From Bacteroidales bacterium (GTDB taxonomy: Bacteria > Bacteroidota > Bacteroidia > Bacteroidales > JAUNSR01): DNA of 64,000 nt. Where the stretch lies: positions 1 to 64,000 of the forward strand of contig JAUNSR010000009.1 of the NCBI GenBank assembly GCA_030539115.1. The letters are read 5' to 3'. Shown here one piece after another: positions 37,079 through 45,571 of this stretch (position 1 is the stretch's first letter; each line of letters begins with the position of its first letter). Below the pieces are notes generated by a model, which made no database searches, was not told where the DNA came from, and saw only the letters and a list, made by a program, of their open reading frames with translations. Position numbers and translations under genes: made by a program.

Positions 37079-38197
37079 TTAATACTTTGGAGCGGCATTC
37101 ATTTTTACCACTTCGGTCTTTGGAAGTGTATTGTTTCTTATTTCTGTTTGTTTTATAAGCTCATGTGCAAGATCTATAAAAGCTCTTCCTGTCACAGAGT
37201 CCTCATTAAGGGCAACAGGCTTGCCGTCATCTCCGCCCTCGCAAATGCTTTGCACAATAGGAATCTGGCCAAGGAAAGGAATATCCATCTCTTTTGAAAG
37301 AGCTTTGGCTCCCTCTTTGCCAAAAATGTAGTATTTGTTGTTTGGAAGCTCGGCAGGTGTGAAATATGCCATATTTTCAACAAGACCCAGAACGGGAACG
37401 TTTACCTTGTCATTCTTAAACATATCTATACCCTTTCTTGCATCAGCAAGAGCAACCTGCTGAGGAGTGCTCACAACGACAGCTCCTGTAAGAGCCAATG
37501 TTTGTACAACGGTAAGATGTATATCGCTTGTTCCAGGAGGCAAATCTATCAAGAAATAATCCAATTCCCCCCAATTGGCGTCAGCAATTAATTGCTTAAG
37601 GGCACTGCTTGCCATTCCGCCTCTCCAGACTGTAGCATTGTTGGGGTCAACAAAAAAGCCGACAGAAAGCACCCTCACTCCGTAGTTTTCAGCAGGAATA
37701 ATGAGGTCTCTTCCATCAATGTTTTCAAGATAAGGACGGGCATCTTCAAGGTTAAACATTTTAGGCATTGAGGGTCCGAATACATCAGCATCCAAAAGGC
37801 CTACCTTGTATCCCATTTTTGCAAGAGCCACCGCTAAATTTGCAGAAACAGTGGATTTACCAACCCCTCCTTTACCGGAAGAGATGGCAATGATATTTTT
37901 AACCTGAGGAAGCAGTTTGGCAACTTCAGGTCTTGCCAATTGTTTTGCCTTAACAGATATGTTTCCTTTGATTTCCACCGGTTCACCTACAAAAGTTGTA
38001 ATGGCAGCCTCGGCAGCCTTTACTACAGATTTAATAAATGGATCATTTGGTTTATCAAAAATCAGTGTAAGAGACACCTTATTGCCATCAATATGAATAT
38101 CTTCATCCACCATTCCCGCCTCGACAAGGTTTTTTCCCGAGCCTGGATAACGCACCTGAGAAAGTGCATCTTTAATTAACTTTGGATATAAAGCCAT
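37079..38197 (-). CDS. Mrp/NBP35 (ApbC) family iron-sulfur carrier ATPase
   Basis: 372 residues from the ATG at 38197 (MALYPKLIKDAL). The frame extends 7 codons to a TTG that I reject. The N-terminal domain (about 1-85) is MIP18/DUF59-like. The ATPase has the deviant Walker A SSGKGGVGKST (about 108-118), LLDADVFGPSMP and a DLPPGTSDIH switch. Mrp proteins carry Fe-S clusters to target enzymes. It follows trmB by 39 bases on the same strand and is probably co-transcribed. Confidence 0.92.
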   Translation of the reverse strand: MALYPKLIKDALSQVRYPGSGKNLVEAGMVDEDIHIDGNKVSLTLIFDKPNDPFIKSVVKAAEAAITTFVGEPVEIKGNISVKAKQLARPEVAKLLPQVKNIIAISSGKGGVGKSTVSANLAVALAKMGYKVGLLDADVFGPSMPKMFNLEDARPYLENIDGRDLIIPAENYGVRVLSVGFFVDPNNATVWRGGMASSALKQLIADANWGELDYFLIDLPPGTSDIHLTVVQTLALTGAVVVSTPQQVALADARKGIDMFKNDKVNVPVLGLVENMAYFTPAELPNNKYYIFGKEGAKALSKEMDIPFLGQIPIVQSICEGGDDGKPVALNEDSVTGRAFIDLAHELIKQTEIRNNTLPKTEVVKMNAAPKY

Positions 38198-38236
38198 AGT
38201 AAAATATTTTTTGAGCAAAAGTGATTAATCTATGGA

Positions 38237-38998
38237 TTATTTGCCCATGGCATTACCACTTCTTTTGCTTCTGTTGAAACTTCTATATGAGTCAAGCTCA
38301 ATTTCCACATCGGGTTCAATAAACTGATCTCTTTGCTGCGGCTGAAACTTAATATATTTGATGTTTATTCCTCTCTCTATCCATTGTTGTTCATAATAAG
38401 TCCGGATAGACAAAAGCATATCGTCATTAATGTCAGAATGATAAAGATCTTCTGTTTTAAAAATCACCGGAAAATTATTTGTCTTTACCATTTCAGTGGT
38501 ATAGGTGAAAAGAAAATTGGAATCGCACTTTAAATGCACCAAACCATCAGAATTTAAAATTTCAAGATAAAGCTGCATGAAGCGAGTAGAGGTCAATCGC
38601 TTTGTAACCTTCTTCATTTGGGGATCAGGAAAGGTTATCCATATCTCTGATATCTCGCCTTTATCAAAGAAATTGTCAATCAACTCGATATTGGTGCGAA
38701 GGAATGCAACATTCTTCATTCCATTCTCAAAAGATTCTTTTGCGCCTGTCCACATCCTTGCGCCTTTGATGTCAACACCTATAAAATTTTTATTTGGATA
38801 CATCTTTGCCAATCCAACAGCATATTCTCCCTTGCCACAACCAAGCTCAAGGACAATAGGGTTATCGTTTTTAAAAAAGTCTTTTCCCCATTTACCCTTC
38901 ATATCAAAACCACTCTCTTTTAAAGTGCCGAAAGGAAATTGAAAAACGTGGGGATAACCATTCATGTCATCAAACTTCTGCAATTTATTCTTACCCAT
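38237..38998 (-). CDS. trmB: tRNA (guanine-N7-)-methyltransferase TrmB
   Basis: 253 residues. The SAM-binding motif [17 protein letters not shown] (about 49-65), [10 protein letters not shown] (about 75-84) and [18 protein letters not shown] (about 120-137) are the TrmB hallmarks. It makes m7G46 in tRNA. A C-terminal extension of about 25 residues, rich in Arg and Ser, is longer than in E. coli. It is the first gene ahead of mrp. The nearest good -7 box is about 180 bases upstream (39177-39184). Confidence 0.93.
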   Translation of the reverse strand: MGKNKLQKFDDMNGYPHVFQFPFGTLKESGFDMKGKWGKDFFKNDNPIVLELGCGKGEYAVGLAKMYPNKNFIGVDIKGARMWTGAKESFENGMKNVAFLRTNIELIDNFFDKGEISEIWITFPDPQMKKVTKRLTSTRFMQLYLEILNSDGLVHLKCDSNFLFTYTTEMVKTNNFPVIFKTEDLYHSDINDDMLLSIRTYYEQQWIERGINIKYIKFQPQQRDQFIEPDVEIELDSYRSFNRSKRSGNAMGK

Positions 38999-39176
38999 AA
39001 AGGCTGTATTTATTTTAAAAATGATTTTATTTGTCTCTACGGCTCATTCATTATATATCTATAAATCATTTCTGAAGAGCAATAATTTTAAATCTCAATT
39101 TTTAAATATTCAAAAACTAAAAAATAAAATGGTCTTTAATTTAAGACAACAAAATATCTATTAAAATTGAGTGATA

Positions 39177-39184
39177 CAAAGATA
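39177..39184 (-). promoter_or_regulatory. -7 box possibly driving trmB-mrp
   Basis: TATCTTTG on the minus strand matches TAnnTTTG. It would give an unusually long AT-rich leader of about 170 bases before trmB. Confidence 0.4.
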
Positions 39185-39292
39185 ATTATTTCTATTCAAT
39201 AACAATTACAACGCAGCACGGCTCAAAACAATAAAGAGACCCATTGCGTTGCTATAGTAAAGGAAGATAAAATTTAAGAGAAAAAATTTATA

Positions 39293-39856
39293 TCAGTTTT
39301 GAAGAAACCAGTTTCTAAAATCCTTCCATAATCCTGGATTTTGTCTGGCAGCGGCGACATCGGGGTTATTATGTGTTGGTTGAACCTCGGTATTATGAAT
39401 CTTTTCCTTTTGCTTTAAAAACTCATCAAAGACCTCCTCCGGGTTTTCATTGGCGAAAATTATCCTTCCAAAAAGCGGGAATATATCTCTTGAAATGCTC
39501 CAAAGCCTAAAAATAATCTCTGCCCAGTGTTCATCCTTAAGAAGCGTCTCAAAAGTGGTGACCATAATCTTATATACCACCTGATTTGTCTGAGAAATAA
39601 TTATACTGCCATAATTAAGAGACTCATTAAATGAATTTAGAAGCTCTAAGGCTGTTTCTTTCCTCTCATTTGTGACGAACATATTTAGAAAGCTGAAAAA
39701 GCCAATCCTTTTTTCATGCTCAAAATCGACAACAATTTCTATTGTGCCAACCTCTATACTATAGCTGAACCTAACCAATTTTGCAGCTTCATTGTTGTCA
39801 AAGCGTATCTCGTTATTTTTGAGATAATCAATAAAAAGCTTGTAGTTACCTTCCAT
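39293..39856 (-). CDS. YbjN-like protein of unknown function
   Basis: 187 residues from the ATG at 39856. The frame reaches a GTG 19 codons upstream, but that region overlaps the terminator of the gene before it. The pattern (YKLFIDYLKNNEI, then an alternating hydrophobic core, then NYGSIIISQTNQVVYKI) resembles the YbjN/sensory-regulator fold. The last 40 residues are polar and end in WFLQN. There are no catalytic residues or signal peptide. Function is unknown and the family link is tentative. Confidence 0.5.
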   Translation of the reverse strand: MEGNYKLFIDYLKNNEIRFDNNEAAKLVRFSYSIEVGTIEIVVDFEHEKRIGFFSFLNMFVTNERKETALELLNSFNESLNYGSIIISQTNQVVYKIMVTTFETLLKDEHWAEIIFRLWSISRDIFPLFGRIIFANENPEEVFDEFLKQKEKIHNTEVQPTHNNPDVAAARQNPGLWKDFRNWFLQN

Positions 39857-39891
39857 ATTAACATCATTACCTATAGATATAACAATATGAA

Positions 39892-39917
39892 AAAGGGCGC
39901 GTTCAAAACGCACCCTT
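39892..39917 (-). terminator. Terminator of the CPBP protease gene
   Basis: AAGGGCGCGTT and AACGCACCCTT form a GC-rich stem with a short loop, followed on the minus strand by TTTTTCAT. It lies about 65 bases past the CPBP stop codon. Confidence 0.65.
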
Positions 39918-39984
39918 AAATAAAGCTATCTTATTGCAAGAAGGTCTAATTATTGAGTTTATAAATAAATTTTCAGAAATGATA

Positions 39985-40809
39985 TTATTTGCCTTGTTCC
40001 AAATTAAAAGAATCATGCCGGTCGGGAGTTATTTCCAATCGTACTTTTGCATTGATTCGTGCATTCAAAATGTATATTCCTAAAGCAGCCAACAGCGATG
40101 ATAGAGCAAGTACGAATGTTAAGTTTAAATATCCGCCTGAAACCTGTACTAAAGTTTGACTTTCCAATTGAGGATACTCATACATTAAGTAAACAGATGA
40201 GAAATTATTTAGAAAATGAACAAATATAGGAGCCCATAATGATTTTGTCTTATAATATAACCAGCCAAGAAGAAGACCAATTATAAAGGCTGTCAGAGAT
40301 TGCGCGGGATTAAAATGGATAAAACCAAATATTAACGAAGATACAACAATAGACTTCCAAACTGAATGAGTTTTAAGTAGGGTCTTCAAAACAATACCCC
40401 TAAAAATCATTTCTTCCATTATCGGTGCCAAAATCACTGCTCCTATAACTCCAAACACATCAAGGAATATGTCCATTTCTATGACATTAGGCAACTGGCA
40501 AACCTGTGAAATAAAAGTTTCGATAATTATTGAACCGAATGTAACTATTGTAACAAGAAAGATATTTGGAATATTGAAAAATGTAAAGAACTCATTTCTC
40601 TTCAACGGGATTAGCTTCCACATTACAAGATAAAGGATTGTTATCAAATCGGCAACAACAATAGCAGATAAAGAAACTTTCAAAAGTGCGTCTTTGGAAA
40701 GAGTCTCAATATCCCTATTGTTGACAATAATATATATTATCATCATCACAAGGGCAACCGAAATCTGAATTGTTAAATATGTAAGAAGTACTTTTATTAT
40801 CTTTTTCAT
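39985..40809 (-). CDS. CPBP family intramembrane metalloprotease
   Basis: 274 residues with about eight membrane segments. The CAAX-protease/bacteriocin-processing motifs are Glu132-Glu133 and Arg137 in MEEMIFRG, His165 in FGFIHFNP, and His198 with Asn202 in FVHFLNNFSS. These are glutamate intramembrane proteases. In bacteria they have been tied to peptide maturation or immunity, and the substrate here is unknown. The gene is preceded by the locus 4 repeat array, whose edge carries a -7 box pointing at it. Confidence 0.88.
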   Translation of the reverse strand: MKKIIKVLLTYLTIQISVALVMMIIYIIVNNRDIETLSKDALLKVSLSAIVVADLITILYLVMWKLIPLKRNEFFTFFNIPNIFLVTIVTFGSIIIETFISQVCQLPNVIEMDIFLDVFGVIGAVILAPIMEEMIFRGIVLKTLLKTHSVWKSIVVSSLIFGFIHFNPAQSLTAFIIGLLLGWLYYKTKSLWAPIFVHFLNNFSSVYLMYEYPQLESQTLVQVSGGYLNLTFVLALSSLLAALGIYILNARINAKVRLEITPDRHDSFNLEQGK

Positions 40810-40843
40810 GAATTGATTATAAACATTATGTTTTTTTCAATAT

Positions 40844-40851
40844 CAAAGATA
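40844..40851 (-). promoter_or_regulatory. -7 box of the CPBP gene supplied by a repeat unit
   Basis: TATCTTTG on the minus strand is the edge of repeat unit 1, 35 bases before the CPBP start codon. It is arranged as at porW. Confidence 0.5.
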
Positions 40852-41097
40852 ATGCAAGCCGAATTCAATAAACAATTGAAAGTACAAACTTTCAAATTGT
40901 AATTGATGAGGCGAAGCTTATCTTATTCAAAGATAATGCAAGCCGAACTCAATAAGCATTTTTAAAGTGAAACTTAAAAAAATGCTATTGATGAGGCGAA
41001 GCTTATCTTATTCAAATATAATGCAAGCCGAACTCAATAAGCATTTTTAAAGTGAAACTTAAAAAAATGCTATTGATGAGGCGAAGCTTATCTTATT
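40844..41097. repeat. Locus 4 of the hairpin repeat family (three units)
   Basis: Units 40844-40927 (84 bp), 40928-41012 (85 bp) and 41013-41097 (85 bp). Units 2 and 3 are almost identical, with inner stem GCATTTTTAAAGT/ACTTAAAAAAATGC. Unit 1 has ACAATTGAAAGT/ACTTTCAAATTGT. All carry the arms GATAATGCAAGCCGAA and GAGGCGAAGCTTATCTTATT. The array fills the whole space (about 300 bases) between the CPBP gene and the phosphopantetheinyl transferase gene. Confidence 0.9.
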
Positions 41098-41113
41098 CAA
41101 ATATAATAATATT

Positions 41114-41743
41114 TCAACTAATCAAGTAGGTTAAAACAAAATCATTGGTTGTTTGATAGTTTATTTTGAATTTCATATTATCCAAGGTTCTCTTTTCGGA
41201 AGCATTTATAATCCCATTGGATTCAGTTAAAAAAGGACTGAGAAGTAACATTTCATCAAAGAACACATCTGTACAACCCAAGGCCTTAAACAATGTTTCT
41301 TTGGCTGACCAGCAAATACAACAATAAAGAGATGGATTTTTTTCATCCATTGCCTTTATTTCGGCTTCGCTGAGGAATTTATCTTTAATTCTAAAGGCTC
41401 TGTCACCCAATTGCTCTATATCTATGCCGATCGACTCGCTCTTTGAAATAATTACTGTGGCAAAACCTTTAGTATGCGATATTGAAATATTATAGTCAAA
41501 GTCTTTAAAAAAAGGTTTCCCTTGTGAATGGTAATCAATTTGTGGCAAAAAACCGAGCATTGATTTAATTAATGCCCTGACAGATAAAAACTCTTTTCTC
41601 CTTGAAAGGCTTGTAAAGGAGTTTAATTTATCCTTATCAATCTTTTCTTCGGAAAGGATATTCATAAGGGAGGATTCCTCCTCTTCAATTTTCCATATTC
41701 CTATTGTAGAGTTATCTTTCTCAAATTTATTTATCAAAGGCAT
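41114..41743 (-). CDS. 4'-phosphopantetheinyl transferase (Sfp superfamily)
   Basis: 209 residues. Metal- and CoA-binding motifs are Asp108 and Glu110 in GIDIE and Trp145-Glu149 in WSAKETLFKALG, with ISISHTKG (86-93) before them. The enzyme loads phosphopantetheine onto carrier proteins. No polyketide or peptide synthetase lies nearby, so it may serve acyl carrier protein. In Bacteroidales such a gene commonly follows gldE, as here. Confidence 0.88.
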   Translation of the reverse strand: MPLINKFEKDNSTIGIWKIEEEESSLMNILSEEKIDKDKLNSFTSLSRRKEFLSVRALIKSMLGFLPQIDYHSQGKPFFKDFDYNISISHTKGFATVIISKSESIGIDIEQLGDRAFRIKDKFLSEAEIKAMDEKNPSLYCCICWSAKETLFKALGCTDVFFDEMLLLSPFLTESNGIINASEKRTLDNMKFKINYQTTNDFVLTYLIS

Positions 41744-42008
41744 ATTCTTATTGTTTAATTTAAATGGAGTTTTAATAAAAAAAAGCAGCGATTGATTTGC
41801 CGCTAAATATAAATATTCTTTTTCGTTTTGATAGTATGAATATCTGCTGTGTGAAAACAGTGAATAATTTATATAACCGTATTATTCATAAGATATGATT
41901 GAAAAAAAACATGCTTATAAGGCAGTATGGCTTTATAAAACTATAATACTCGTTGAGATTATTACACCAAAACCGATAGATTCTACAACTTTACTTTGTA
42001 TAGTCAGG

Positions 42009-43328
42009 TTATTCACCGGATGGAACAATTGTAAATCTGATTTTTTGAATTCTTCTTTTATCCATTGATAAAATTGTCAATCTGAAATTTTTATATGTCA
42101 AAACTTCATTGGATTTTGGGAAATCACCTTTAATCTCCAAAATAAGCCCTGCAAGAGTTTCACAAACCTCTCCTTTATTTTCAAAGGCTTCATCATCAAG
42201 ATCGGTCTCCTTGTAAAAATCATTTAAAGGAGTTCTTCCCTCAAATATCCATGTGTTATCGCTTAACTTTTGGAAATACAATTCATCATCATCATACTCA
42301 TCGCTGATCTCGCCGATAATCTCCTCAAGGACATCTTCTAGTGTGATAAGCCCGGAAGTTCCGCCAAATTCGTCAACAACAATTGCAACATGGATTTTCT
42401 TTGATCTGAAATCCTCAAGCAAATCATCAATTTTCTTAGTTTCAGGCACGAAATATGCTGGACGTATAAGAGTTTGCCAGTCAAAATTGTCAGGGCGATC
42501 AAGATATGGAAGAAGGTCTTTAATATATAAAATGCCTTTTATGTGATCTTCAGTATTTTCAAAAACAGGGATTCGCGAATAATTGGTATCTACAACAAGC
42601 TTCATCACACTTTCATAATCTGCAGTTATCTCAACGGCAGTCATCTCAACCCTGGAGGTCATTGCTTCAAGTGCAGTCTTGTCACCAAATTTGATAATCT
42701 CTTCAAGCATATTTTTTTCCTCCTTAATCTCGTGAGATGTCAGAGCAAGAGCCTGAGAAAGATCATCCATTGAAATATTTTCATTCTTTGAAGAAAACCT
42801 TTTGTTTATAACATCGGTGGTAATGACCAAAAGTGAAGCCAAAGGATAGAAAAACTTTTGAAGTGTACTCAAAACAGAGGCTGAAAATCTTGCAAACTTA
42901 AGGGCATTGGAAGAAGCATAAATTTTCGGCATGATCTCGCCAAACAAAAGCAGCAAAAAGGTAAGTATTACTGTCTGAAATATAAAGGAAATTACAGCAG
43001 GAATCTCTAAAAATATGGCATTCATGAAGAATGTACATAAAATGACAACTGCAACATTTACAAAATTGTTGGCTATAAGTATTGTTGCAAGTAAAAATTG
43101 AGATCTGCTTAATAAATCATTTATTATTTGGTCGGAAGGGTGTTCTTTCTCATCCAATCGGCTCCTATCAAGAGGCGATAGTGAGAAAAAAGCAATCTCT
43201 GAGGCTGAAATGAAGCCGGAAGCACATAATAACAATAATGCAAGAATTATTGCAATTATTGCACTTAACGATGGAGTTTGTAATTGAATTGCTGTTAATA
43301 AGGGCTGAGATAAATGATCCGGGTCCAA
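42009..43328 (-). CDS. gldE: Gliding-motility-type GldE / CorC-HlyC family membrane protein
   Basis: 439 residues. An N-terminal DUF21 membrane domain with about four helices (about 20-190, ASEIAFFSLSPLDR) is followed by a CBS pair (about 215-335, with DEFGGTSGLITLEDVLEEIIG) and a CorC/HlyC C-terminal domain (about 350-435). GldE is linked to gliding and type IX secretion in Flavobacterium, though its relatives are ion-transport-associated. The start is TTG. The MDPD opening matches what I recall of Bacteroidales GldE proteins, which supports it. Confidence 0.87.
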   Translation of the reverse strand: MDPDHLSQPLLTAIQLQTPSLSAIIAIILALLLLCASGFISASEIAFFSLSPLDRSRLDEKEHPSDQIINDLLSRSQFLLATILIANNFVNVAVVILCTFFMNAIFLEIPAVISFIFQTVILTFLLLLFGEIMPKIYASSNALKFARFSASVLSTLQKFFYPLASLLVITTDVINKRFSSKNENISMDDLSQALALTSHEIKEEKNMLEEIIKFGDKTALEAMTSRVEMTAVEITADYESVMKLVVDTNYSRIPVFENTEDHIKGILYIKDLLPYLDRPDNFDWQTLIRPAYFVPETKKIDDLLEDFRSKKIHVAIVVDEFGGTSGLITLEDVLEEIIGEISDEYDDDELYFQKLSDNTWIFEGRTPLNDFYKETDLDDEAFENKGEVCETLAGLILEIKGDFPKSNEVLTYKNFRLTILSMDKRRIQKIRFTIVPSGE

Positions 43329-43356
43329 AGATTTTTGTATTAGTTAAACAATAGTT

Positions 43357-43387
43357 GTATGTGATATTTATAAAAAACATCACATAC
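43357..43387 (-). promoter_or_regulatory. Hairpin in the gldE leader
   Basis: GTATGTGAT (43357-43365) pairs perfectly with ATCACATAC (43379-43387), 29 bases before the gldE TTG. There is no T run, so it is a structural leader element and not a terminator. Confidence 0.5.
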
Positions 43388-43446
43388 AGAAGAGTCAAGA
43401 CAATGAATGTTTCAACTCTTCCGAAAGTAATCATACTTCTTTAGCG

Positions 43447-43454
43447 CAAATATA
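43447..43454 (-). promoter_or_regulatory. -7 box of gldE
   Basis: TATATTTG on the minus strand, about 120 bases before the gldE start codon, is an exact consensus match. An ATG-started frame of 88 codons begins about 12 bases downstream. Confidence 0.5.
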
Positions 43455-43465
43455 ATAATTATGTA

Positions 43466-44041
43466 TTAGAAAGGCAGAGAGTCAGAGTCATTATTTTCAG
43501 AAAAGGGAGTGGCAGCTCGTGACTGCTGCTCTGACAAAGTTTGATTTTTATTGTTGTTTTGCATCTCGTCAGCCCCAGAAACCATATTTGACTGAGTCTG
43601 AGCATAATTCTGGTTAACCTGAGAATTTGTTTGATAGGTCTGAGCATTGTTTTGCTGAGTCTGAGAGCCATTAGACTTATTTTGAGCATAATTTTGATTT
43701 GATTCAGAGCGAGAGCCCAATAGCTGAAGATTATCTGCATAAATTTCAGTTACGTAATGTTTCACTCCTTGTGCATCGTCCCAACTTCTTGAACGAATTT
43801 TTCCCTCGATATATAATTGAGTGCCTTTCTTTACATATTTTTCAACGATTTCCGCCAAGCCTCTCCAAGCAATAATGTTATGCCATTCAGTACGTTCCGG
43901 AATTTGTACACCGGCTTGAGTCTTATACCCTCTTTCTGTTGTGGCTAAAGTGAAGGAAGCGACAGCTATTCCGCCCTCTAAATACCTTACTTCTGGCTCT
44001 TTTCCAACATTGCCAATAAGAATAACTTTATTAACAGACAT
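43466..44041 (-). CDS. ssb: Single-stranded DNA-binding protein
   Basis: 191 residues. The OB-fold (1-110) starts MSVNKVILIGNVGKEPEVRY and includes RTEWHNIIAWRGLAE. A Gln/Asn/Ser-rich linker (about 112-175) leads to the acidic tip ending DSDSLPF, which docks repair and replication partners. It precedes gldE on the same strand. In related genomes mutY usually sits on its other side; here that space has no gene. Confidence 0.95.
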   Translation of the reverse strand: MSVNKVILIGNVGKEPEVRYLEGGIAVASFTLATTERGYKTQAGVQIPERTEWHNIIAWRGLAEIVEKYVKKGTQLYIEGKIRSRSWDDAQGVKHYVTEIYADNLQLLGSRSESNQNYAQNKSNGSQTQQNNAQTYQTNSQVNQNYAQTQSNMVSGADEMQNNNKNQTLSEQQSRAATPFSENNDSDSLPF

Positions 44042-44071
44042 GATTTATAACTTTTAAAAGTTTAAGAATAC

Positions 44072-44079
44072 CAAATTTA
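44072..44079 (-). promoter_or_regulatory. -7 box of ssb
   Basis: TAAATTTG on the minus strand with TTTG 20 bases upstream (44103-44100), 31 bases before the start codon. Spacing and both boxes fit the consensus. Confidence 0.55.
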
Positions 44080-44263
44080 ATAAAAAAACGAATAGTATTC
44101 AAATTGTATAACGCATGATTAACTAATCAGGTTCTTTTTTTAAAAATATAAATAGTCATTTTAACAAATCTCCGTAAATTAAAAAGCAAAAAGATACAGA
44201 CATTCTCTTTATAAAAACAAGCTGGAAACCCTTAAATCACTTCATTGATAATATTCATTTTCC

Positions 44264-44455
44264 ATATATAATAATGTATGTGTCCTTTTCTAAAACTGTA
44301 TGATTAACCAAGTTATTATCCAGCTTCATATATAATAGTGTAAGATATAAGCCGCTAAAGCCATGTCGTCTTAAATAATTTTTGACACCTTATATATAAT
44401 AGTGGAGATGTCCTCCTCGAAAATTATCATTCCACATGTCAATATTTAAATTCTA
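44264..44455. repeat. Degenerate 64-bp periodic repeat (three units)
   Basis: ATATATAATA(A/G)TG occurs at 44264, 44328 and 44392, exactly 64 bases apart. Units 1 and 3 also share TGTCCTYYTCKAAAA after it; unit 2 keeps only a CTAAAGC at a similar place. It does not look like a CRISPR array because the conserved part is short and uneven. Confidence 0.45.
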
Positions 44456-44862
44456 ATACCATTTCAACTATCTAACAGGCAGAGGATTTCATCCTGACAA
44501 TGACGAAGAAACAAAAAGTTATTCAAACAAAAAACACATATATGTAATATGACGTTATACTTTTGACATTATCTCAAGCGAGAGGTTAATTTAAGAAGTT
44601 AGTACATTGCCGGAATAATAGACAAAACCTAAGAAGAAATGGATGCTTTTATACCATCAAAAAAAAATATATAACAAAAAAAAAAATTTAAGTATTATAA
44701 AATGTTTGAGAGCGATTTGAAATAAAATGTTAATTAGCTAAGAATGAATAGGCAAAGAATATCTAAACCAAAAAAAAATGCGATATTTGCATTTTGAAAG
44801 CAAAAATGGCTGTTTAATGAAAAATAATGAAGCTCAATATTTTCTGATAAGAATAAAAGCTA

Positions 44863-44870
44863 TATATTTG
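44863..44870 (+). promoter_or_regulatory. -7 box of the HU gene
   Basis: TATATTTG with a TTTTC about 19 bases upstream, 57 bases before the HU ATG. This is one of the best promoter matches in the window. Confidence 0.6.
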
Positions 44871-44926
44871 CAAGCCAAAAAATTAAAACATTTTATAAGT
44901 ATAAATCATCATAAATCTTAACAAAG

Positions 44927-45199
44927 ATGACAAAAGCAGACATTGTAAACGAGATTGCAAAGAATTCAGGGATTGACAAAGCTACAGTACTTGAAAGTGT
45001 AGAACAGTTTATGAACTGTGTTAAAAGCTCGTTAGCAAAAGGGGAAAACGTTTATTTAAGAGGATTTGGTAGCTTTATCGTTAAGGAAAGAGCTCAAAAA
45101 ACAGCAAGAAACATCTCTAAAAATACAACAATTATCATTCCTGCACACAACATTCCTGCATTCAAGCCTGCCAAGACTTTTATGCAAGAAGTAAAATAA
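44927..45199 (+). CDS. HU family DNA-binding protein
   Basis: 90 residues, standard HU length. The family pattern is MTKADIVNEIAKNSGIDK at the N-terminus, GENVYLRGFGSFIVKERAQKTARN in the body (the G-FGSF motif and beta arm), and the arm tip with IPAHNIPAFKPAKTF near the end. It bends and compacts DNA. It heads a likely transcript with the tiny ribosomal-type gene 37 bases downstream. Confidence 0.95.
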   Translation: MTKADIVNEIAKNSGIDKATVLESVEQFMNCVKSSLAKGENVYLRGFGSFIVKERAQKTARNISKNTTIIIPAHNIPAFKPAKTFMQEVK

Positions 45200-45236
45200 T
45201 TAATTTATAGTATTAACTAATTAAAACGCATACATC

Positions 45237-45326
45237 ATGCCAAGCGGAAAAAAACGTAAACGCCACAAAATGAGTACGCACAAGCGTAAAAAAAGACTAA
45301 GAAAAAATAGACATAAAAAACACTAA
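45237..45326 (+). CDS. AURKAIP1/COX24 (mS38-like) ribosomal mini-protein, 29 residues
   Basis: ATG at 45237 opens 29 codons ending in TAA at 45324-45326. The product starts MPSGKKRKRHKMSTHKRKKR and ends RHKKH; 19 of 29 residues are Lys, Arg or His. The KKRKRHKM-x3-KRKKRLRKNRHKK pattern is that of the bacterial AURKAIP1/COX24 domain family, related to mitochondrial ribosomal protein mS38. It lies between HU and its terminator. In Bacteroidetes such a gene commonly follows HU. Confidence 0.85.
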   Translation: MPSGKKRKRHKMSTHKRKKRLRKNRHKKH

Positions 45327-45352
45327 TAGTGTTTTAGCTCTATTTTAGGCTC

Positions 45353-45394
45353 AAGAACAAACTTAGGAAGTTTACTGATTAAGTTTGTTCTTTG
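45353..45394 (+). terminator. Terminator after HU and the mS38-like gene
   Basis: AAGAACAAACTTA pairs perfectly with TAAGTTTGTTCTT over a 14-base loop. Confidence 0.7.
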
Positions 45395-45571
45395 TGTATT
45401 ATACCATTTATTGTTATCCACAAAAGGACAGACATCCGTTACAATTAACCTTTGTTGTATTACAAATGATCTTTGTTATGTGATTGTTTATCTCCTTCCG
45501 AGAAAAATGTTATTTGAAAGCCGCAAGGTGGAAGATTGATCATTATTCTTAAATTAAAAAAATAAAAGAAA

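Larger units (their letters stand above)
44042..44926. other. Long intergenic region between ssb and HU
   Basis: About 885 bases without a recognisable gene. It contains the ssb -7 box (44072-44079), three phased copies of ATATATAATARTG at 64-bp intervals (44264-44455), homopolymer A runs and the HU promoter (44863-44870). In relatives mutY commonly occupies this position, but no remnant was found by eye. Confidence 0.5.

Noticed and set aside
38198-38218. Longer N-terminus of Mrp
   Set aside because: The extension starts at TTG; MALYPKLIKDAL matches the usual family start.
39857-39913. GTG-started extension of the YbjN-like protein
   Set aside because: It overlaps the CPBP terminator hairpin; the ATG at 39856 follows it.
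44264-44455. Possible CRISPR array (64-bp period)
   Set aside because: Only about 13 bases are well conserved, the three units differ strongly in the rest, and there are no cas genes or identical repeats of 28-36 bases.
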